Assembly (NCBI RefSeq): GCF_021730395.1
Contig: NC_069363.1
Span: 23,720,001 to 23,784,000 of the forward strand
DNA: 64,000 nt
Source: Mercenaria mercenaria
Lineage: Eukaryota > Mollusca > Bivalvia > Venerida > Veneridae
Reading direction: 5' to 3'
Of the stretch, positions 11,382 to 23,964 are shown piece after piece. The position numbers and the translations under genes are program-made. Each line of letters starts with the position of its first letter. Position 1 is the stretch's first letter. Below the pieces are notes generated by a model. It ran no database searches, had not been told where the DNA came from, and saw nothing but the letters and a program-made list of their open reading frames with translations.

Positions 11382-14334
11382 ATGTTAATTCAAAGCATTG
11401 TTAAAGTCCTGTTACCTGCAGCAGGTAAAGTTACAGAAAAATTCACAATAAACATTTGAACTTCAATACATAGAGAATAATAGGTTAGTGCCGTAGATGA
11501 GAAAGTTTATCTGGCAAGGTGGAGGAGGTTATCGGGTGAGCCGAAGGCGAACCTGATAACGTCCGGAGCCGAGCCGGATAAACTTTCTCCATCTTAGGCA
11601 CTAACCTATTATTCTATTTATCTTGTCATTACTTCATTTTCCGATATTTGGCAATTTATTTTACAAAAATAAGTGTGCGACAACCGCTTTAATGACGTCA
11701 TATTGGTAATGACGTCACTTATATAATGACGTGATTACCGGCAAAATCGCAATAACTTCTTCGTTTTTGAATAAAAACTCATTATTTGACCACTCATTTT
11801 CTTAGTTCGGACATTTCCAACACAATGATGATGGTTTCGTTGCAAAATTTCTTGACAACAATATCGATCATAAGGTCACATGTTCAACTGACCGTATATC
11901 ACTGGTCACATGATCAACTGACGGTATATCAAGAAAGATATACGGCACCCTGATATCAGGTCGAAAATACTGCAAGTGACAGGATAAAATAATTTATTAC
12001 AGTCATTACGTCTGTTAGGTTTTAGCTTAAAAAAACAAGCCATCAAAATATTCTGATTTGTTTCGATTTAACAATGTTTAACAAATTAATGTTTGAAAGA
12101 TCTATGCATGTAACCTAATATAATTATGTAGGAATTGTTTTTTTTTTATATGAGCCGCGCCATGAGAAAATCAACATAGTGGGTATGCGACCAGCATGGA
12201 TCCAGACCAGCCTGCGCATCCGCGCAGTCTGGTCAGGCTCCATGCTGTTCGCTAACAGTTTCTCCAATTCCAATAGGCTTTAAAAGCGAACAGCATGGAG
12301 CCTGACCAGACTGCGCGGATGTGCAGGCTGGTCTGGATCCATGCTGGTCGCATACCCACTATGTTGGTTTTCTCATGGCACGGCTCATATCATTGTTCAG
12401 TTTAAGTGGACTCCTGGTTCAGAATTGCATTTTCCTTACATTAAGTTATCAGTACATACAGAGCAATTTTACTTACTTTATTGCTTACTTGTTAAAATCT
12501 TGAAGTCATTACCTGCAAGTATTTTGTTGAACAACTTCAAGATGTTACTTTATTTCCAGGCCAGTCTATTCATAGCAGGTGCATATGTCATCGGAGTTTA
12601 AGTTCTCTGAGTGAATTACGAAATCAGTTTCAAAAGTTACCAGGTGGATCTGTAGACCTGGCGAAGGATGAGACATCTGGAATAGCAACGGTCATCATAA
12701 ATAATCCTGGCAGGAAAAATGCATTTACGGGTAATCTTTGTCCATTGTTACAATAAACCTGCTCCATTTTTCAAACGGCCCTCCCGCTTAGCTCAATAGG
12801 GAGAGCGCAGATCCACGGATCTCAGGGTCGTGAGTTCGATCCCCAGGCGGGGCGTATGTTCTCCGTGACGATTTGATAAAAGACATTGTGTCTGAAATCA
12901 TTCGTCCTCCACCTCTGATTCATGTGGGGAAGTTGGCAGTTACTTGCTGAGAACAGGTTTGTACTGGTACAGAATCCAGGAACACTGGTTAGGTTAATGT
13001 TTTTGACCATAACTCCTCGGCCAAGTTCATTATCTAGCCAAATCGCCCCAGGCACTTCAGAATTATAGCCCTTGAATTACTCTTCAAAGGTATATTTATA
13101 GTGAGTAAACAGTATATAAGACTGACTTACTATTTAGATGATTAGGCAGTTAATATGGGAGACACACACTTTTCTGAAAAGCAGCTCTAGTTTAGCTTTT
13201 GAGAGTTTTGACTATAATTCAGGAAATCCCAAAATCAATGAAAAACTGTCAGTACAAGACTTGTCCATTTCGCTTCAGATATTTATAGATGGTATATCAA
13301 ATATTTCTGTTTTTACAAGGAGAGGAGGAAAAACATAAACATATTTAGTAAATTGGTGCACTTAGCTATCACTCCACACCGAAAAAAGCCTGTAATGTCA
13401 AATTTTATTTTTTAGGTACCATCTCTAGTAATTTGGCAGAAATGGGATTTGTTATACCTGTTTTGAGTTGTGAAACATTGTTTTTGCAGCGAAGCTCTGA
13501 TGAACAATATAAGGTCATCATTGCTCTCTTGCTGCAGTGTAATATCAATACATTTGTATTTTCATAAAGTATTAAAAAAGAAATTAACAAAACTGTTGTT
13601 ACAGTTTAGCAAAATTGGACATATTTTAAAATTGTAGATTTCACATGATATAATTTTCTACAGGTAAAATGATGGTGGATTTTTATGATTGTGTCAGTGA
13701 CTTGGAGAAGTGGGTCACAGGAAAATGCGTCATACTTGCAGGCTGTGACGGTACTTTCTGTTCTGGTGGTGACCTTCAAACTGTACAGGCAAATCTATCT
13801 AATGGAGAAGAAATGAGTGAATTAATGCAAAATGCAACAGCGAGACTATTTAACTTACCTCTGGTCAGTGTGGCAGCAATCGATGGACATGCTCTCGGAG
13901 GTGGTGCTGAACTGGCCACAGCTTGTGATTTTAGAATAATGAAGCCGACAGCTAAGGTTGGTTTTGTGCAAGTGAAACTGAATATTGCAACAGGATGGGG
14001 AGGATGTACTAGACTTGTAGAACTGTTGGGAAGAACAAAGGCTTTAAGACTTTTATCATCAGGAATGATAATGAATGCTGAGACAGCTTATAGAATAGGC
14101 TTTGCTGATGATATTTTAGACGAAAACGGAGATATTGTTGAATTAGGTAAACAATGGTTGATAGAGAACTGTATAGGTAATGCTGCTGCAACTAGAGTTA
14201 TAAAACAAATGGTTCTTGCTGGAGTGCAGTTTGATGAAGCTGCATCATTAAAGTGTGAGAGGCAGTTGTTTTGTCAAGTATGGGGAAAGGAAACACATCG
14301 TGAAGCTCTTAGTATGAATAAAAAACATAAATGA
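11382..14334 (+). CDS. ECHDC1: Ethylmalonyl-CoA decarboxylase (ECHDC1-like)
   Basis: Coding exons are 11382-11424, 12560-12730 and 13664-14334. The two GT-AG introns have donors GTAAAG and GTAATC and acceptors TTTCCAG and TTCTACAG. Exon 1 opens at an acceptor (11357), so an upstream non-coding exon is expected. The joined frame gives 294 residues, near the vertebrate length of about 300. It is a crotonase fold: 'LPGGSVDL' (about 51-58) and 'NNPGRKNAF' match the ECHDC1 N-terminus, 'FCSGGDL' (103-109) and 'GHALGGGAE' (146-154) form the oxyanion hole, and 'ATACDFR' follows. In the family, ECHDC1 is a cytosolic repair enzyme that decarboxylates ethylmalonyl-CoA to butyryl-CoA. Intron 1 carries a palindrome and a hairpin MITE, intron 2 a SINE. 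A generic enoyl-CoA hydratase is the alternative, but the N-terminal match favours ECHDC1. Confidence 0.9.
11474..11614. repeat. Palindrome in ECHDC1 intron 1
   Basis: 'AGAATAATAGGTTAGTGCC' at 11474 is mirrored by its reverse complement ending at 11614. The arms continue through 'GAAAGTTTATC' and 'GATAAACTTTC', and the centre carries a second small hairpin (GTTATCGGG / CCTGATAAC). It is a hairpin MITE or a MITE end. The full element may extend to about 11950 but I could not find its other end. Confidence 0.75.
12151..12387. mobile_element. Hairpin MITE, copy 1 (237 bp)
   Basis: Starts TGAGCCGCGCCATGAG and ends with the inverted CATGGCACGGCTCA, flanked on both sides by TA. The ~104-base arms are almost fully self-complementary around a ~31-base loop. 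The same element occurs at 23728-23964 and 54836-55032. It has no coding capacity. TA flanks suggest Tc1/mariner-type mobilisation. Confidence 0.92.
12778..12996 (+). mobile_element. tRNA-derived SINE in ECHDC1 intron 2
   Basis: The head 'TTAGCTCAATAGGGAGAGCG' (A box) and 'GTGAGTTCGATCCCCAGG' (B box) is tRNA-like, and a body containing 'TGATTCATGTGGGGAAGTTG' and 'AATCCAGGAACACTGGTTA' follows. This body resembles a conserved SINE core shared by bivalve SINEs; the core name was not verified. The tail is degenerate and the 3' limit approximate. Confidence 0.8.
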
Positions 14335-14660
14335 CAGAAGTATTTATAGAATTAAACAGTATTAAATGGGTACATACTACCAAAAACTTTGTTTTCTATA
14401 GAATTTTTTGATAAGATTTTGTGTACCGAAACCATGAATTAGAACATTAATTTTAGATCCTTTTTAACATAGTAACTTTGTTAAAGTTTTGCTTGTAATC
14501 ATGTTTCTCAGGAACTACTTGATCAAATGTTTTCAGATTCTCCAAATGCTAGTTACCCATGCTGAATAAGTGAGTTGTGAGTCAGATTGTCAGTTCATAA
14601 AGATAAGAAACTGTTTGTGATATGGCTAGATATTGCATTACCAATTTACCTTTCTGTTTA

Positions 14661-14666
14661 AATAAA
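14661..14666 (+). terminator. Candidate ECHDC1 polyadenylation signal
   Basis: AATAAA about 330 bases after the ECHDC1 stop and just before the next SINE. It is the first canonical hexamer after the stop codon that I noticed. Confidence 0.4.
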
Positions 14667-14672
14667 GCAGTA

Positions 14673-14948
14673 GGGGCCTCCATGGCTGAGTGGTTAAGGT
14701 TGTAGACTTTAAATCACTTGCCCCACATGAATGTGGGTTCAAGCCTCTCTGGGCATTGAATTCATGTGAGGAAGCCATCCAGCTGACTAATGGAAGGTCG
14801 ATGGCTCTACCTAGGTGCCCGCTTATGATAAAATAATGCAGGGAGAGGCACCTTAGGTCTTCCTCCACCATTAAACTCTGGAAAGTTGCCATATGACTTA
14901 TAATTGTGTTGGTGTGACGTTAAACCCAACAGAATAGACAAACAAATG
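14673..14948 (+). mobile_element. tRNA-derived SINE (Leu/Ser-type head)
   Basis: The head has 'TGGCTGAGTGGTTAAGG' (A box with a long-arm type context) and 'GGGTTCAAGCC' (B box). The body includes 'GAGGAAGCCATCCAGCTG' and 'GTCTTCCTCCACCATTAAA'. The tail reads 'TGTGACGTTAAACCCAAC' plus an A-rich end. This is a well-formed SINE of the kind abundant in clams. It is not a tRNA gene, because the head lacks a matching acceptor stem and runs into the body. Confidence 0.88.
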
Positions 14949-15559
14949 AAGCAGTATGGGGAAACATGTTCTTAAGCTAAAAGCAGTCTGTAGTTTTAAG
15001 TATGTTTACGGCCAAACTCCAGCATTATTGAAATTGTACAAGATCTTGTAGTTATATTATATTCTATGCAAGTTCATGAAAATTGTTAAAGAAACCTGGC
15101 TGCTATGTGTTAACACAGTGAAACTAGAGCAGTCAATCATTGTGATTCAAACCCTAGTCAAAGGTTTGTTTGACACAGCCTTAAATGGAATACATTCAGT
15201 GCTCTTCAGTGGAGTCAAAGTAATTGGTAGAATGTAAAATTTTAAACAACAGGGCCAAGATGGCCCTAGGTTGCTCACCTGAGTAACACACCATAACAGT
15301 GTAAACATGTTTGACCAAATGACCCAGTTTTTGACACCACGACCCAGTTTCAAACTCATCCGAATTTTAAAGGAGATAAACATTCTGACCAAGTTTCATG
15401 AAGATTGGAGCAAAAATGTGGCCTTTGGAATGTAAACAGCATTTTTCTTTGATTTGGCTTAGTCACCTAGTTTTTGACACCACATGACCTAATTAGCTCA
15501 ACTTTACGGAGTATAAGGAGAGCTATCCTACTCGCCCCGGCGTCGGCGTCTTTCCGTGT

Positions 15560-17620
15560 CCCCACCTTGGTTAAAATTTTGGTGCACTTTCTCTTTTTTC
15601 AACTTATCTCTGTAATTACTTGATGGATTTGATTCAAACTTGAAATATTTATTCCTCTCATCTGAATAAGGCCATAACTCAGCACCATTTTTCATGAATT
15701 ATTCCCTTTACTTAGAATTTCAGTTAAAGTTTTGTGCACTTCACTCTACCTCTGTTATTCTGATGGAATTGATTCAAACTAATAGTTGTTCAGCATCATC
15801 CCACATCATAGACACAGTGCATAACTCTGGCAGATTTTCATGAATTATCCCCTTTTACTTAGAATTCAGTTAAGTTTTATGCACTTGACTTTCACTCTAT
15901 CTCTGTTATTACTGAATGGATCTGATTCAACTTAACGTTTCAAATCATTACCTTACATATGACACAAGGTGCATAACTCTGGACAATTTTTCATGAATAT
16001 TTCCCCTTTTTACTTAGAATTTTAGGTAAGTTATGCACTTCATCTATCTCGTTATTACTGAATGGATTGATCAACTTAAGTAGTTGTTCAACATCATCAC
16101 CACACCTATGACACAAGATGCATAACTCTGGATTTTTTCATGAATTATTCCCCTTTTTACTTAGAATTTTAGGTTAAAGTTTTCGTGCACTTTCACTCTA
16201 TCTCTGTTATTACTGAATGGATTTGATTCAAACTTAAAATAGTTGTTCAGCATCATCACTCACATCATATGACACAAGATGCATAACTCTGGCAGATTTT
16301 TTCATGAATTATTCCCCTTTTTACTTAGAATTTCAGGTTAAAGTTTTATGCACTTTGACTTTCACTCTATTTCTGTTATTACTGAATGGATCTGATTCAA
16401 ACTTAAACAGTTGTTCAGCATCATTACCCTTATCATATGACACAAGGTGCATAACTCTGGGACCAATTTTTCATGAATTATTTCCCCTTTTTACTTAGAA
16501 TTTTAGGTTAAACTTTTCGTGCACTTTCACTCTATCTCTGTTATTACTGAATGGATTTGATTCAAACTTAAAATAGTTGTTCAACATCATCACCCACACC
16601 ATATGATGCAAGGTGCATAACTCTGGCACCAATTTTTCATTAATTATTCACCCTTTTTACTTAGAATTTTAGGTTAAAGTTTTATGCACTTTCACTCTAT
16701 CTCTGTTATTACTGAATGGATTTGATTCAAACTTAAAGTAGTTGTTCAACATCATCACCCACACCATATGACACAAGATGCATAACTCTGGCAGATTTTT
16801 TCATGAATTATTCCCCTTTTTACTTAGAATTTTAGGTTAAAGTTTTCGTGCACTTTCACTCTATCTCTGTTATTACTGAATGGATTTGATTCAAACTTAA
16901 AATAGTTGTTCAGCATCATCACTCACATCATATGACACAAGATGCATAACTCTGGCAGATTTTTTCATGAATTATTCCCCTTTTTACTTAGAATTTCAGG
17001 TTAAAGTTTTATGCACTTTGACTTTCACTCTATTTCTGTTATTACTGAATGGATCTGATTCAAACTTAAACAGTTGTTCAGCATCATTACCCTTATCATA
17101 TGACACAAGGTGCATAACTCTGGGACCAATTTTTCATGAATTATTTCCCCTTTTTACTTAGAATTTTAGGTTAAACTTTTCGTGCACTTTCACTCTATCT
17201 CTGTTATTACTGAATGGATTTGATTCAAACTTAAAATAGTTGTTCAACATCATCACCCACACCATATGATGCAAGGTGCATAACTCTGGCACCAATTTTT
17301 CATTAATTATTCACCCTTTTTACTTAGAATTTTAGGTTAAAGTTTTGATGCACTTTCACTCTGATTCTGTTATTACTGAATGGATTTGATTCAAACTTAA
17401 AATAGTTGTTCAGCATCATCACCTACATTATATGACACAAGCTGCATAACTCTGGCACCAATATTTAATGAATTATGCCCCTTTTTGCTTAGGATATACT
17501 TATATAGTGTTTTGATACTTTTATCTTTACCTCTCTTATTACTTTAAGTTGATATTTTTGACATAGACTCAGGCTATTGTGCAATATCTTCATCCACAAT
17601 TGGAGTCATTAAACACTCCA
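15560..17620 (+). repeat. Tandem array, ~164 bp units with 663 bp higher-order repeat
   Basis: About twelve units of family 1. Bases from about 16130-16680 recur at about 16793-17343 with no difference seen by eye, giving a 663 bp period (four units). The stretch 15640-16130 follows the same order of unit variants (for example 'CACTTTGACTTTCACTC' and 'GGATCTGATTC') but is peppered with small deletions. The identical 64-codon frames at 16304 and 16967 are by-products of the repeat. Confidence 0.9.
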
Positions 17621-17699
17621 GTGACAGCTCTAGTTTCCTCAGATGTGCCCAGTTTCACTATCCAGCATCGAAATAGTCGAGCGCGCTGTCTCCTGTGAC

Positions 17700-18370
17700 A
17701 GCTCTTGTTTTTTTTTCCCATCCGAGATTTCATGGAGACAAATATTCTGACCAAGTTTCATGCACATCAGATGAAAAATGCAACCCCTATTGCACACACA
17801 AAGTTTTTCTTTGATTTGACCGTGTGACCTAGTTTTTGTACCAAGATGACCTATATACAAACTTGACCTAGATTTGATCAAGACAAACAATTTGATCAAA
17901 TTCCACGAATTCCCAGTGAAAAATGCAGCCCCTATAGCATCCACAAGGTTTGTCTTTGATTTGACCAGGTGGCCTAGTTTTTGACCACGGTGACCCATAT
18001 TTGAACTTGACTTAGATTTCATCAAGACAAACATTCTGATCAAATTCCATGTATATTCAGTGAAAAATGCAGCCCCTATTACATACACAATGTTTTTCTT
18101 TGATATTGGGTTACCTAGTTTTTGACTCCAGATGTCCCATATTCAAACTTGACCTAGATTTTATCAAGACAAACATTGTGATCAAAATTCATGAAGATCC
18201 AGTGTAAAATCCAGCCCCTATTGCATACACAAGGCTTTTCTTTGATTTGACCTAGTTTTTTTTATCCCAGACGACCCAGATTTGAGTTTGGCCTAGACAT
18301 CACCAAGACATATTCTGACCAAGTTTCATGATGATACAATAGATAACATGGCCTCTAGAGTGTTCACAAG
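17700..18370 (+). repeat. Tandem array, ~145 bp units (family 2), diverged
   Basis: Four to five units with 'GACCTAGTTTTTGA', 'CTTGACCTAGATTT', 'CAAGACAAACATT' and 'AGTGAAAAATGCAGCCCC'. It is the same family as 49260-50490 but more diverged. Confidence 0.8.
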
Positions 18371-18529
18371 GTAAAATGTTGACAGATGCCGGACAAATGT
18401 CGACAACAATAGCTCATCTTTGAGCTAAAAATATTTTAAAAATATGAATAACAAGGGTGGAAAACTGTCACAGAGTACACCTACCACAGTAAATTACTGT
18501 TGACTTTTAAATACTCTACTTAATAGTTA

Positions 18530-19050
18530 ATGAGTAGACAAGTTGTCAGTATCAACCAATTCGAGAGCCATAACTCCAGAGTGATAAAGACTATCTGGCT
18601 GGTTATCGAATTTGGTGAAGATAACATGCTAATAAACATTAAAAGTTTGGTGAACATTGGATAATAACTGCTTAGGTTTTTGTTTGTATATTCTGCGTTT
18701 AAAGCAGTTTTTCAACAGTATTTCAGTTAACTGCTGAAGTTATTTTAAAAGTGGGCACTCATTTCTTGCAATATTACGTATTTCAAGAGCTGTGTCTCAA
18801 GAGTGACTGAGTATCCGGCTGGTTATAAATCTTGCCGGAGATATTTGCCTATAGGCGTTTGTACCAAATTTGGTGAACATTGGAAAAGAACTGAGAGTGG
18901 ACATGGTCAATTATATTAAAGCCCCAAAACTCAAGAGTCACTGGGACAATCTGAATAGCCATCGAAACTGGTCGAGATACATGTATGCCATAAACACCTG
19001 TGACCAAGTTTAGTGAAAATTGGATAAAAGTGGCTTAAGTTAGAGAATGG
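18530..19050 (+). repeat. Three degenerate repeat units (family 3)
   Basis: Copies starting near 18567, 18782 and 18920 share 'CTCAAGAGTGACTG', 'CTGGCTGGTTAT', 'GAGATA' and 'TTTGGTGAACATTGG'. They are strongly diverged and non-coding. Confidence 0.6.
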
Positions 19051-22000
19051 GACAACTTTAATGGACACTACCCACTGAAGGTGCTCCCACAATATGTCAA
19101 GTTTCTTTTAGGTCTACATTATCCAAAGTATTTGCTTGGTTTCATTTAAATTGTTATATTTAGCAATTTATCATCTTTTAGCTGTAATCAAAACTTACCT
19201 GGAAGGCAGTTACCTCAGAAATTGACAAATAAGCCTCATCTCAGAAATAGTTTGTTTCTGTCATCCTTAGATGTCTGAAACAATTTTTAAGTCATTTCAT
19301 GAATAATTTACAAAAACAGTGCTAAAGGAATGGGATTGAAAGCTAATTAGCTAAATGTCCTCTCCCTGACATCTTTTGAAGAATTTAGGCAAGAATACTT
19401 TTGTCAAGCTTCTAAGAAATTCCAAGACTGCTAATGAGTTGACTGAGACAAGCGTGTCCGTATACTGAAGGCTAGAATGATTTCTACAGCACTTCTGCCT
19501 GTTGATTATACTGCACTAGAGAGGACAGTTTGTTTTTACACTAAATTATGTACAAGAACCAAATAGGCATCTCTGCCCCAATTACCACAAACACACAGTC
19601 ATTGCTAGCACAATTTATTTTTACATCAACAAAACATTGGTGTACATACATACATATTTCAATAATTATTGTAATCGGAAAAAAAATCCTTGCCACTGTT
19701 TAATTATCATAAGTTACTTAACAGAAAATCTGCTGCAAAATAAAATCATAATAACCAATCCCAAGCTATAAACTGAAACTCCATTACTGTAAAAAAATGT
19801 TTGCAAATGATAATATCACTTCTAGTTTTCCAATTAATTACATAATCTTTCACATTATGATCAACATAATAATGTCGTTCCACAGTCAAAAAAGAATAGT
19901 TATACGCATTGGATAAAATGCATTTGTCAATAAAAAAACATGTAAATAGTTCACAAACACAGCCAGACTGACGTCTTTAACTGTTTTTCCCTTGTTTAAC
20001 TGAAAGCTGAAGAATTTTTTCATTAGAATTATCTTGTAAACTACTGAAATCATTTTATCACTAATCAGGTTAAAAATTTATCTATCAAATGTTTTTGAAA
20101 ACTAATCAATCTATCACTGAATTTGCATGTAAGCAAAATAGGTTAATAGGGAACAAAGTATCTTCACTATTGCAGCAGTTTCAAATGACAGAAAAATATC
20201 CGCAACCTTGAATTTTCTAATATGATTTGTGTTCCTGGCAGTTTGATATCCAATCCTGATGACATATCACAAAGTGGACCATATTGTAAATTGGTAAATA
20301 TGCCAAATGTGTAATCCACAAAAAATAAAGTCTTTACTTACTTACTTACTTACTACTTACTTACTAAAGTACCATTCTAATTGGTCAGTGAATGGACTGT
20401 GAGGTGTACAAAGATTTTGCGAATTTCTGGTTAAATTCAAAATTGGACCTGTCACCAGTTTGCAACTGCTTATTAAAATTTAATCACTGCTCAAGGTCAT
20501 AAGGTGCATGGATAATACACAATAGTGAACAATATGTGACATAGACACCAGAGTGTGTAAGAAACTGTGTAATATTGTGATTTTTTTCCTGTTTGTCTGC
20601 ATGAGAGACTGAATACACAATCTGTGATACTAGCATTTACTTTTAACACAGTTTATAAAAAGCAAGCTGCTGCCAATCTAAACATTGTTTAACAGTTCTA
20701 AAAGTTCACTAAATACTGTTTTAACTATAGACACGTAAATGAAAATAAAATCAGTTTGATAATTCAGTGATGAGTTAACACACAAGTCAAATTAATACAT
20801 GGAATGGGACAACATATACAGACAACAAAAACCATTAAATGCTGTAACAATTTTTAAGTCTATTTTACAAATTAAGAGCTTAAATATACACATAAAAGTA
20901 ATAAAAGAATCCCTATCACAGTTAACTTGTGGTAAACATAATAGCTAAACAACTACCACAACACTTTAATATATCCACACTTGATTAAACTCCCAATGTC
21001 ATACAGCTATTTAATGTTTCAACAAAAACAATCTGCACATACAAATATGGAAAAGTAAAGTTACAGGTTTTGCAGTTCAAAGCCTCAACTGGGCATATTC
21101 CAGTTTCAGTGTATACCCAGCTATATGTCAACATTTTTTTTTCAAATCTAAACACAAAACACGTTACCAGTAACGTTATTCATATCTAGTATCTCTGCAA
21201 ACAAAAAACCCCATCAGTTTCATACTCTATATCATCTTGAATGCCTGGCCCTGCCCCCAGTAAAACATACCTCTGAAAATTTAAACGGCAATCTTGCAAA
21301 ACAAGAAATGATCTGCTTATAATTTTGCTGAAACATCATCTGCCTGTGCTGACAGTATTTAATGTTAATCTCACAAATAAAATGATATACACAGTTACAT
21401 ATTTATACATAATCTATATACAGAGTACACAATACAATATATTAACTATACTGTTATATCAAAATTACATTTTACTTGTCCAACAGTAATCATTATCAAA
21501 AACATTTCTACAGATAGAATAATCACATAATCCTTTTTGGCAATGAAATGGTGTAATATAAATAGTATCTACCAATCTTTCCTTTAAGTACAATCAAATT
21601 TCTAAGCTAAATTACAATATTTTTTCATCAACTTATTACTTGAGTATCTGCACTTTTAATTGGTGTAATATAATTATTTAGTACTGCAGAGTGTAATGAA
21701 CCTACAAATTAACTGTTTTATCAATTTTTTCTATAACAAGGTTTTCCCCTGATTTCTTGTTAAATATAAGACGACGCCATTGATAATATAAAACAATCTA
21801 AAACTCTGAGAGTGGTCATAGGAACTTTTAAAATATCTTGGTAATTTTTTAACTCATCCAAAATAATTTTGATGAGGTATTTGCCATTGTAAATTTCAGT
21901 CGTACTGACACCAAAAATTAGAAACAAAACAGAAAAAAAGCAACTGCGAATTTATTTGTGGATGGACTGTTACACAAATTTCTGGATATATCTTTGTTGC

Positions 22001-22141
22001 ATAAAAGCAACATTTAAAATCACAAATTTTGAAAAATATCTATAAAAGTATTTTTTCGAACATTTTTACAATCTAACTGATATTAATAAAAGAACTTTAA
22101 AATTTCCAAAAAGATATTACTATAGCAGGTGGTAAAGCCTA
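19051..22141. other. AT-rich intergenic DNA, no gene seen
   Basis: Low-complexity sequence with no exon-like frame. A (CTTA)n run at 20334-20365 follows 'AAAAAATAAAGTCTTTA', which looks like the 3' tail of an old + strand retroposon whose body I cannot identify. This gap separates the convergent 3' ends of ECHDC1 and GAK. Confidence 0.5.
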
Positions 22142-22143
22142 TA

Positions 22144-22970
22144 CAGTAAAACACCGCTCGCTCGAGGTCGCAAGGGGATGAGCAAAATGCTCGAGTTATC
22201 CATGGTTTCGAGCGACCCAAACATTGACCAACATACGAAGAAAATTGAAGTTTATTTTACCAATTGTCATCGAGACCATTTGCAGAGGAAACGGTGATGC
22301 GTAATAATAACACACTCATGACATTTTCAAAAAAAAACTTACTACAAACGTTATTTATGATAGATCGTAATTGGCACATGTGAAGAAACAGCTAAGACAT
22401 TTTTTTTTTATTATCTGAAATACTGTAATCGAATTCGCAATTTTCTTCTCCAAATTAAGATCTCATAATTATCATCTCAATTTTATGAAAAGGCTATCTT
22501 ATTTCCTTTATTTGCATGCAAACAACTGTTGGTTAAAATATTAAGATCTCATAATTATCTTCTTGATCCCGCAGAAAAAAGTATAATTAATAACAATTTT
22601 GATCAATAAAATTTTTCTTCCACCTTTCATCAATAATTAATCTCATTATCAGATCAAAACCGACAAACTAAGTCGGGGAATAGACCATGCAATTCTCATG
22701 GCGTGCGAAAATTTTAAATTAACCGATACATTCTGACCGCCGAAGGTGTGAAAAATTTTGACACCTCTGTTCGAGTTTGCCATAAGCAACAAAGAGTAAA
22801 TTAATACACAGGGACCAGGTGTCATGCTCGAGCGATTGAGTTATCGATGCTCGACCCAGCCATGGTAATCTCACATAGAAAATAGTAGAAAATCGGCCGG
22901 GACCACATGAATTGCTCGAGCAAGCCCGGGTGCTCGAGTAATCGATGCTCGAGCGAGCGGTGTTTCACTG
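22144..22970. mobile_element. DNA transposon/MITE with GCTCGAG-rich ends, TA target duplication
   Basis: The left end CAGTAAAACACCGCTCGCTC and the inverted right end (CAGTGAAACACCGCTCGCTC on the - strand) form a 25 bp terminal inverted repeat flanked by TA on both sides. GCTCGAG words repeat at both ends as subterminal sites. The CAGT start and TA duplication fit a pogo/Tigger-like member of the Tc1/mariner superfamily. No transposase frame remains. Confidence 0.85.
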
Positions 22971-23273
22971 TACAAAATAAAGCTGCAATTCATAAAATAA
23001 CCTATTACAGATTACATGGATTAAACAATAGCTTGATTCAAAGAATCGTTCCTCTATAGTACTTGAGCAAACCAGTTCTTTCTGACAATATATAATTAGT
23101 CCTGCTACTATGAAATAAATAAAACTAAAATAAAACTCTCCACACAAGAGCAATCTGTGTAAAAGTAAGTTCATTACACTATGCCAAAAATGACTGAAAG
23201 TCAATACCCAGCAGCTAAGTCCTGTAAAATTCGTTGGATTACTGCTACTATATATGTTGTTTTCGGGAGACAA

Positions 23274-23608
23274 TCAAAATCCCCTTGATCAAAATCCCCT
23301 ACACTGAAAAATGACAGGGTGTTACAAAATCCCCTTCATACTTTTGCAGGGTGTATCATAATCCCCTCTGTGATTTTTACTTATTTCATCAAGTTCAAAT
23401 ACAATTATATATAACTTAAAAGTCTATTGCATAAAGCACGTAAATACAATGCCTTAAGCAAACATAATATAATTTGGAGCACTGATATCTATATATCTAT
23501 AATGTTAATCACAGAGGGGATTATGATACCCCCTGCAAATGTGTGAAGGGGATTTTGTAACACCAAGTCATTTTTCAGTGGAGGGACTTTGATCAAGGGG
23601 ATTTTGAT
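23274..23608. mobile_element. Palindromic MITE (335 bp)
   Basis: Arms of about 103 bases (23274-23378 and about 23506-23608) are mirror images built around 'ATCAAAATCCCC', 'TTACAAAATCCCCTTCA' and 'ATCATAATCCCCTCTGTGA'. The CCCC/GGGG-tipped words repeat inside each arm. The spacer of about 130 bases is AT-rich. Non-coding. Confidence 0.85.
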
Positions 23609-23727
23609 ATACACTCGTTGTTTTCCAAACTTTGTCAGCATTTTATAACTGTAGAAAATGCTGTGATTTTAAGAACTGAAATAAATGAGATGTCTGACAA
23701 ACTGATGTTCATATAACCCTTAACAGT

Positions 23728-23964
23728 TGAGCCGTGCCATGAGAAAACCAACATAGTGGGTATGCGACCAGCATGGATCCAGACCAGCCTGCGCATCCGC
23801 GCAGTCTGGTCAGGCTCAATGCTGTTCGCTTTTAAAGCCTATTGGAATTGGAGAAACTATTAGCGAGCAGCATGGATCCTGACCAGACTGCGCGGATGCG
23901 TAGGCTGGTCTGGATCCATGCTGGTCGCATACCCACTATGTTGGTTTTCCCATGGCATGGCTCA
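23728..23964. mobile_element. Hairpin MITE, copy 2 (237 bp)
   Basis: Same element and same length as 12151-12387, ending in TGAGCCGTGCCATGAG and CATGGCATGGCTCA. It is flanked by GT on both sides instead of TA. Confidence 0.92.

Larger units (their letters stand above)
15245..18431. mobile_element. Helentron-like tandem-repeat element H4 with a nested second element
   Basis: The left end 'AACAACAGGGCCAAGATGG' carries the hairpin GGGCC-AAGAT-GGCCC followed by 'GCTCACCTGAG'. The right end is 'AGCTCATCTTTGAGCTAAAA' at 18411-18430. The interior has ~145 bp units (15300-15510 and 17700-18370). These are split by a block of ~164 bp units (15560-17620) that has its own start ('GGCGTCGGCGTC') and its own hairpin end ('GTGACAGCTCTAGTTT', about 17636). 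The non-autonomous Helitron/Helentron assignment is an inference from end structure and internal tandem repeats. Confidence 0.55.

Noticed and set aside
12778-12860. tRNA gene on the + strand
   Set aside because: It has A and B boxes but is continuous with a SINE body, and the cloverleaf ends do not pair convincingly.
16304-17161. Two identical 64-codon frames at 16304 and 16967 as duplicated genes
   Set aside because: They are the same stretch of a non-coding tandem repeat with a 663 bp period. The frame is broken in other units and there is no family resemblance.
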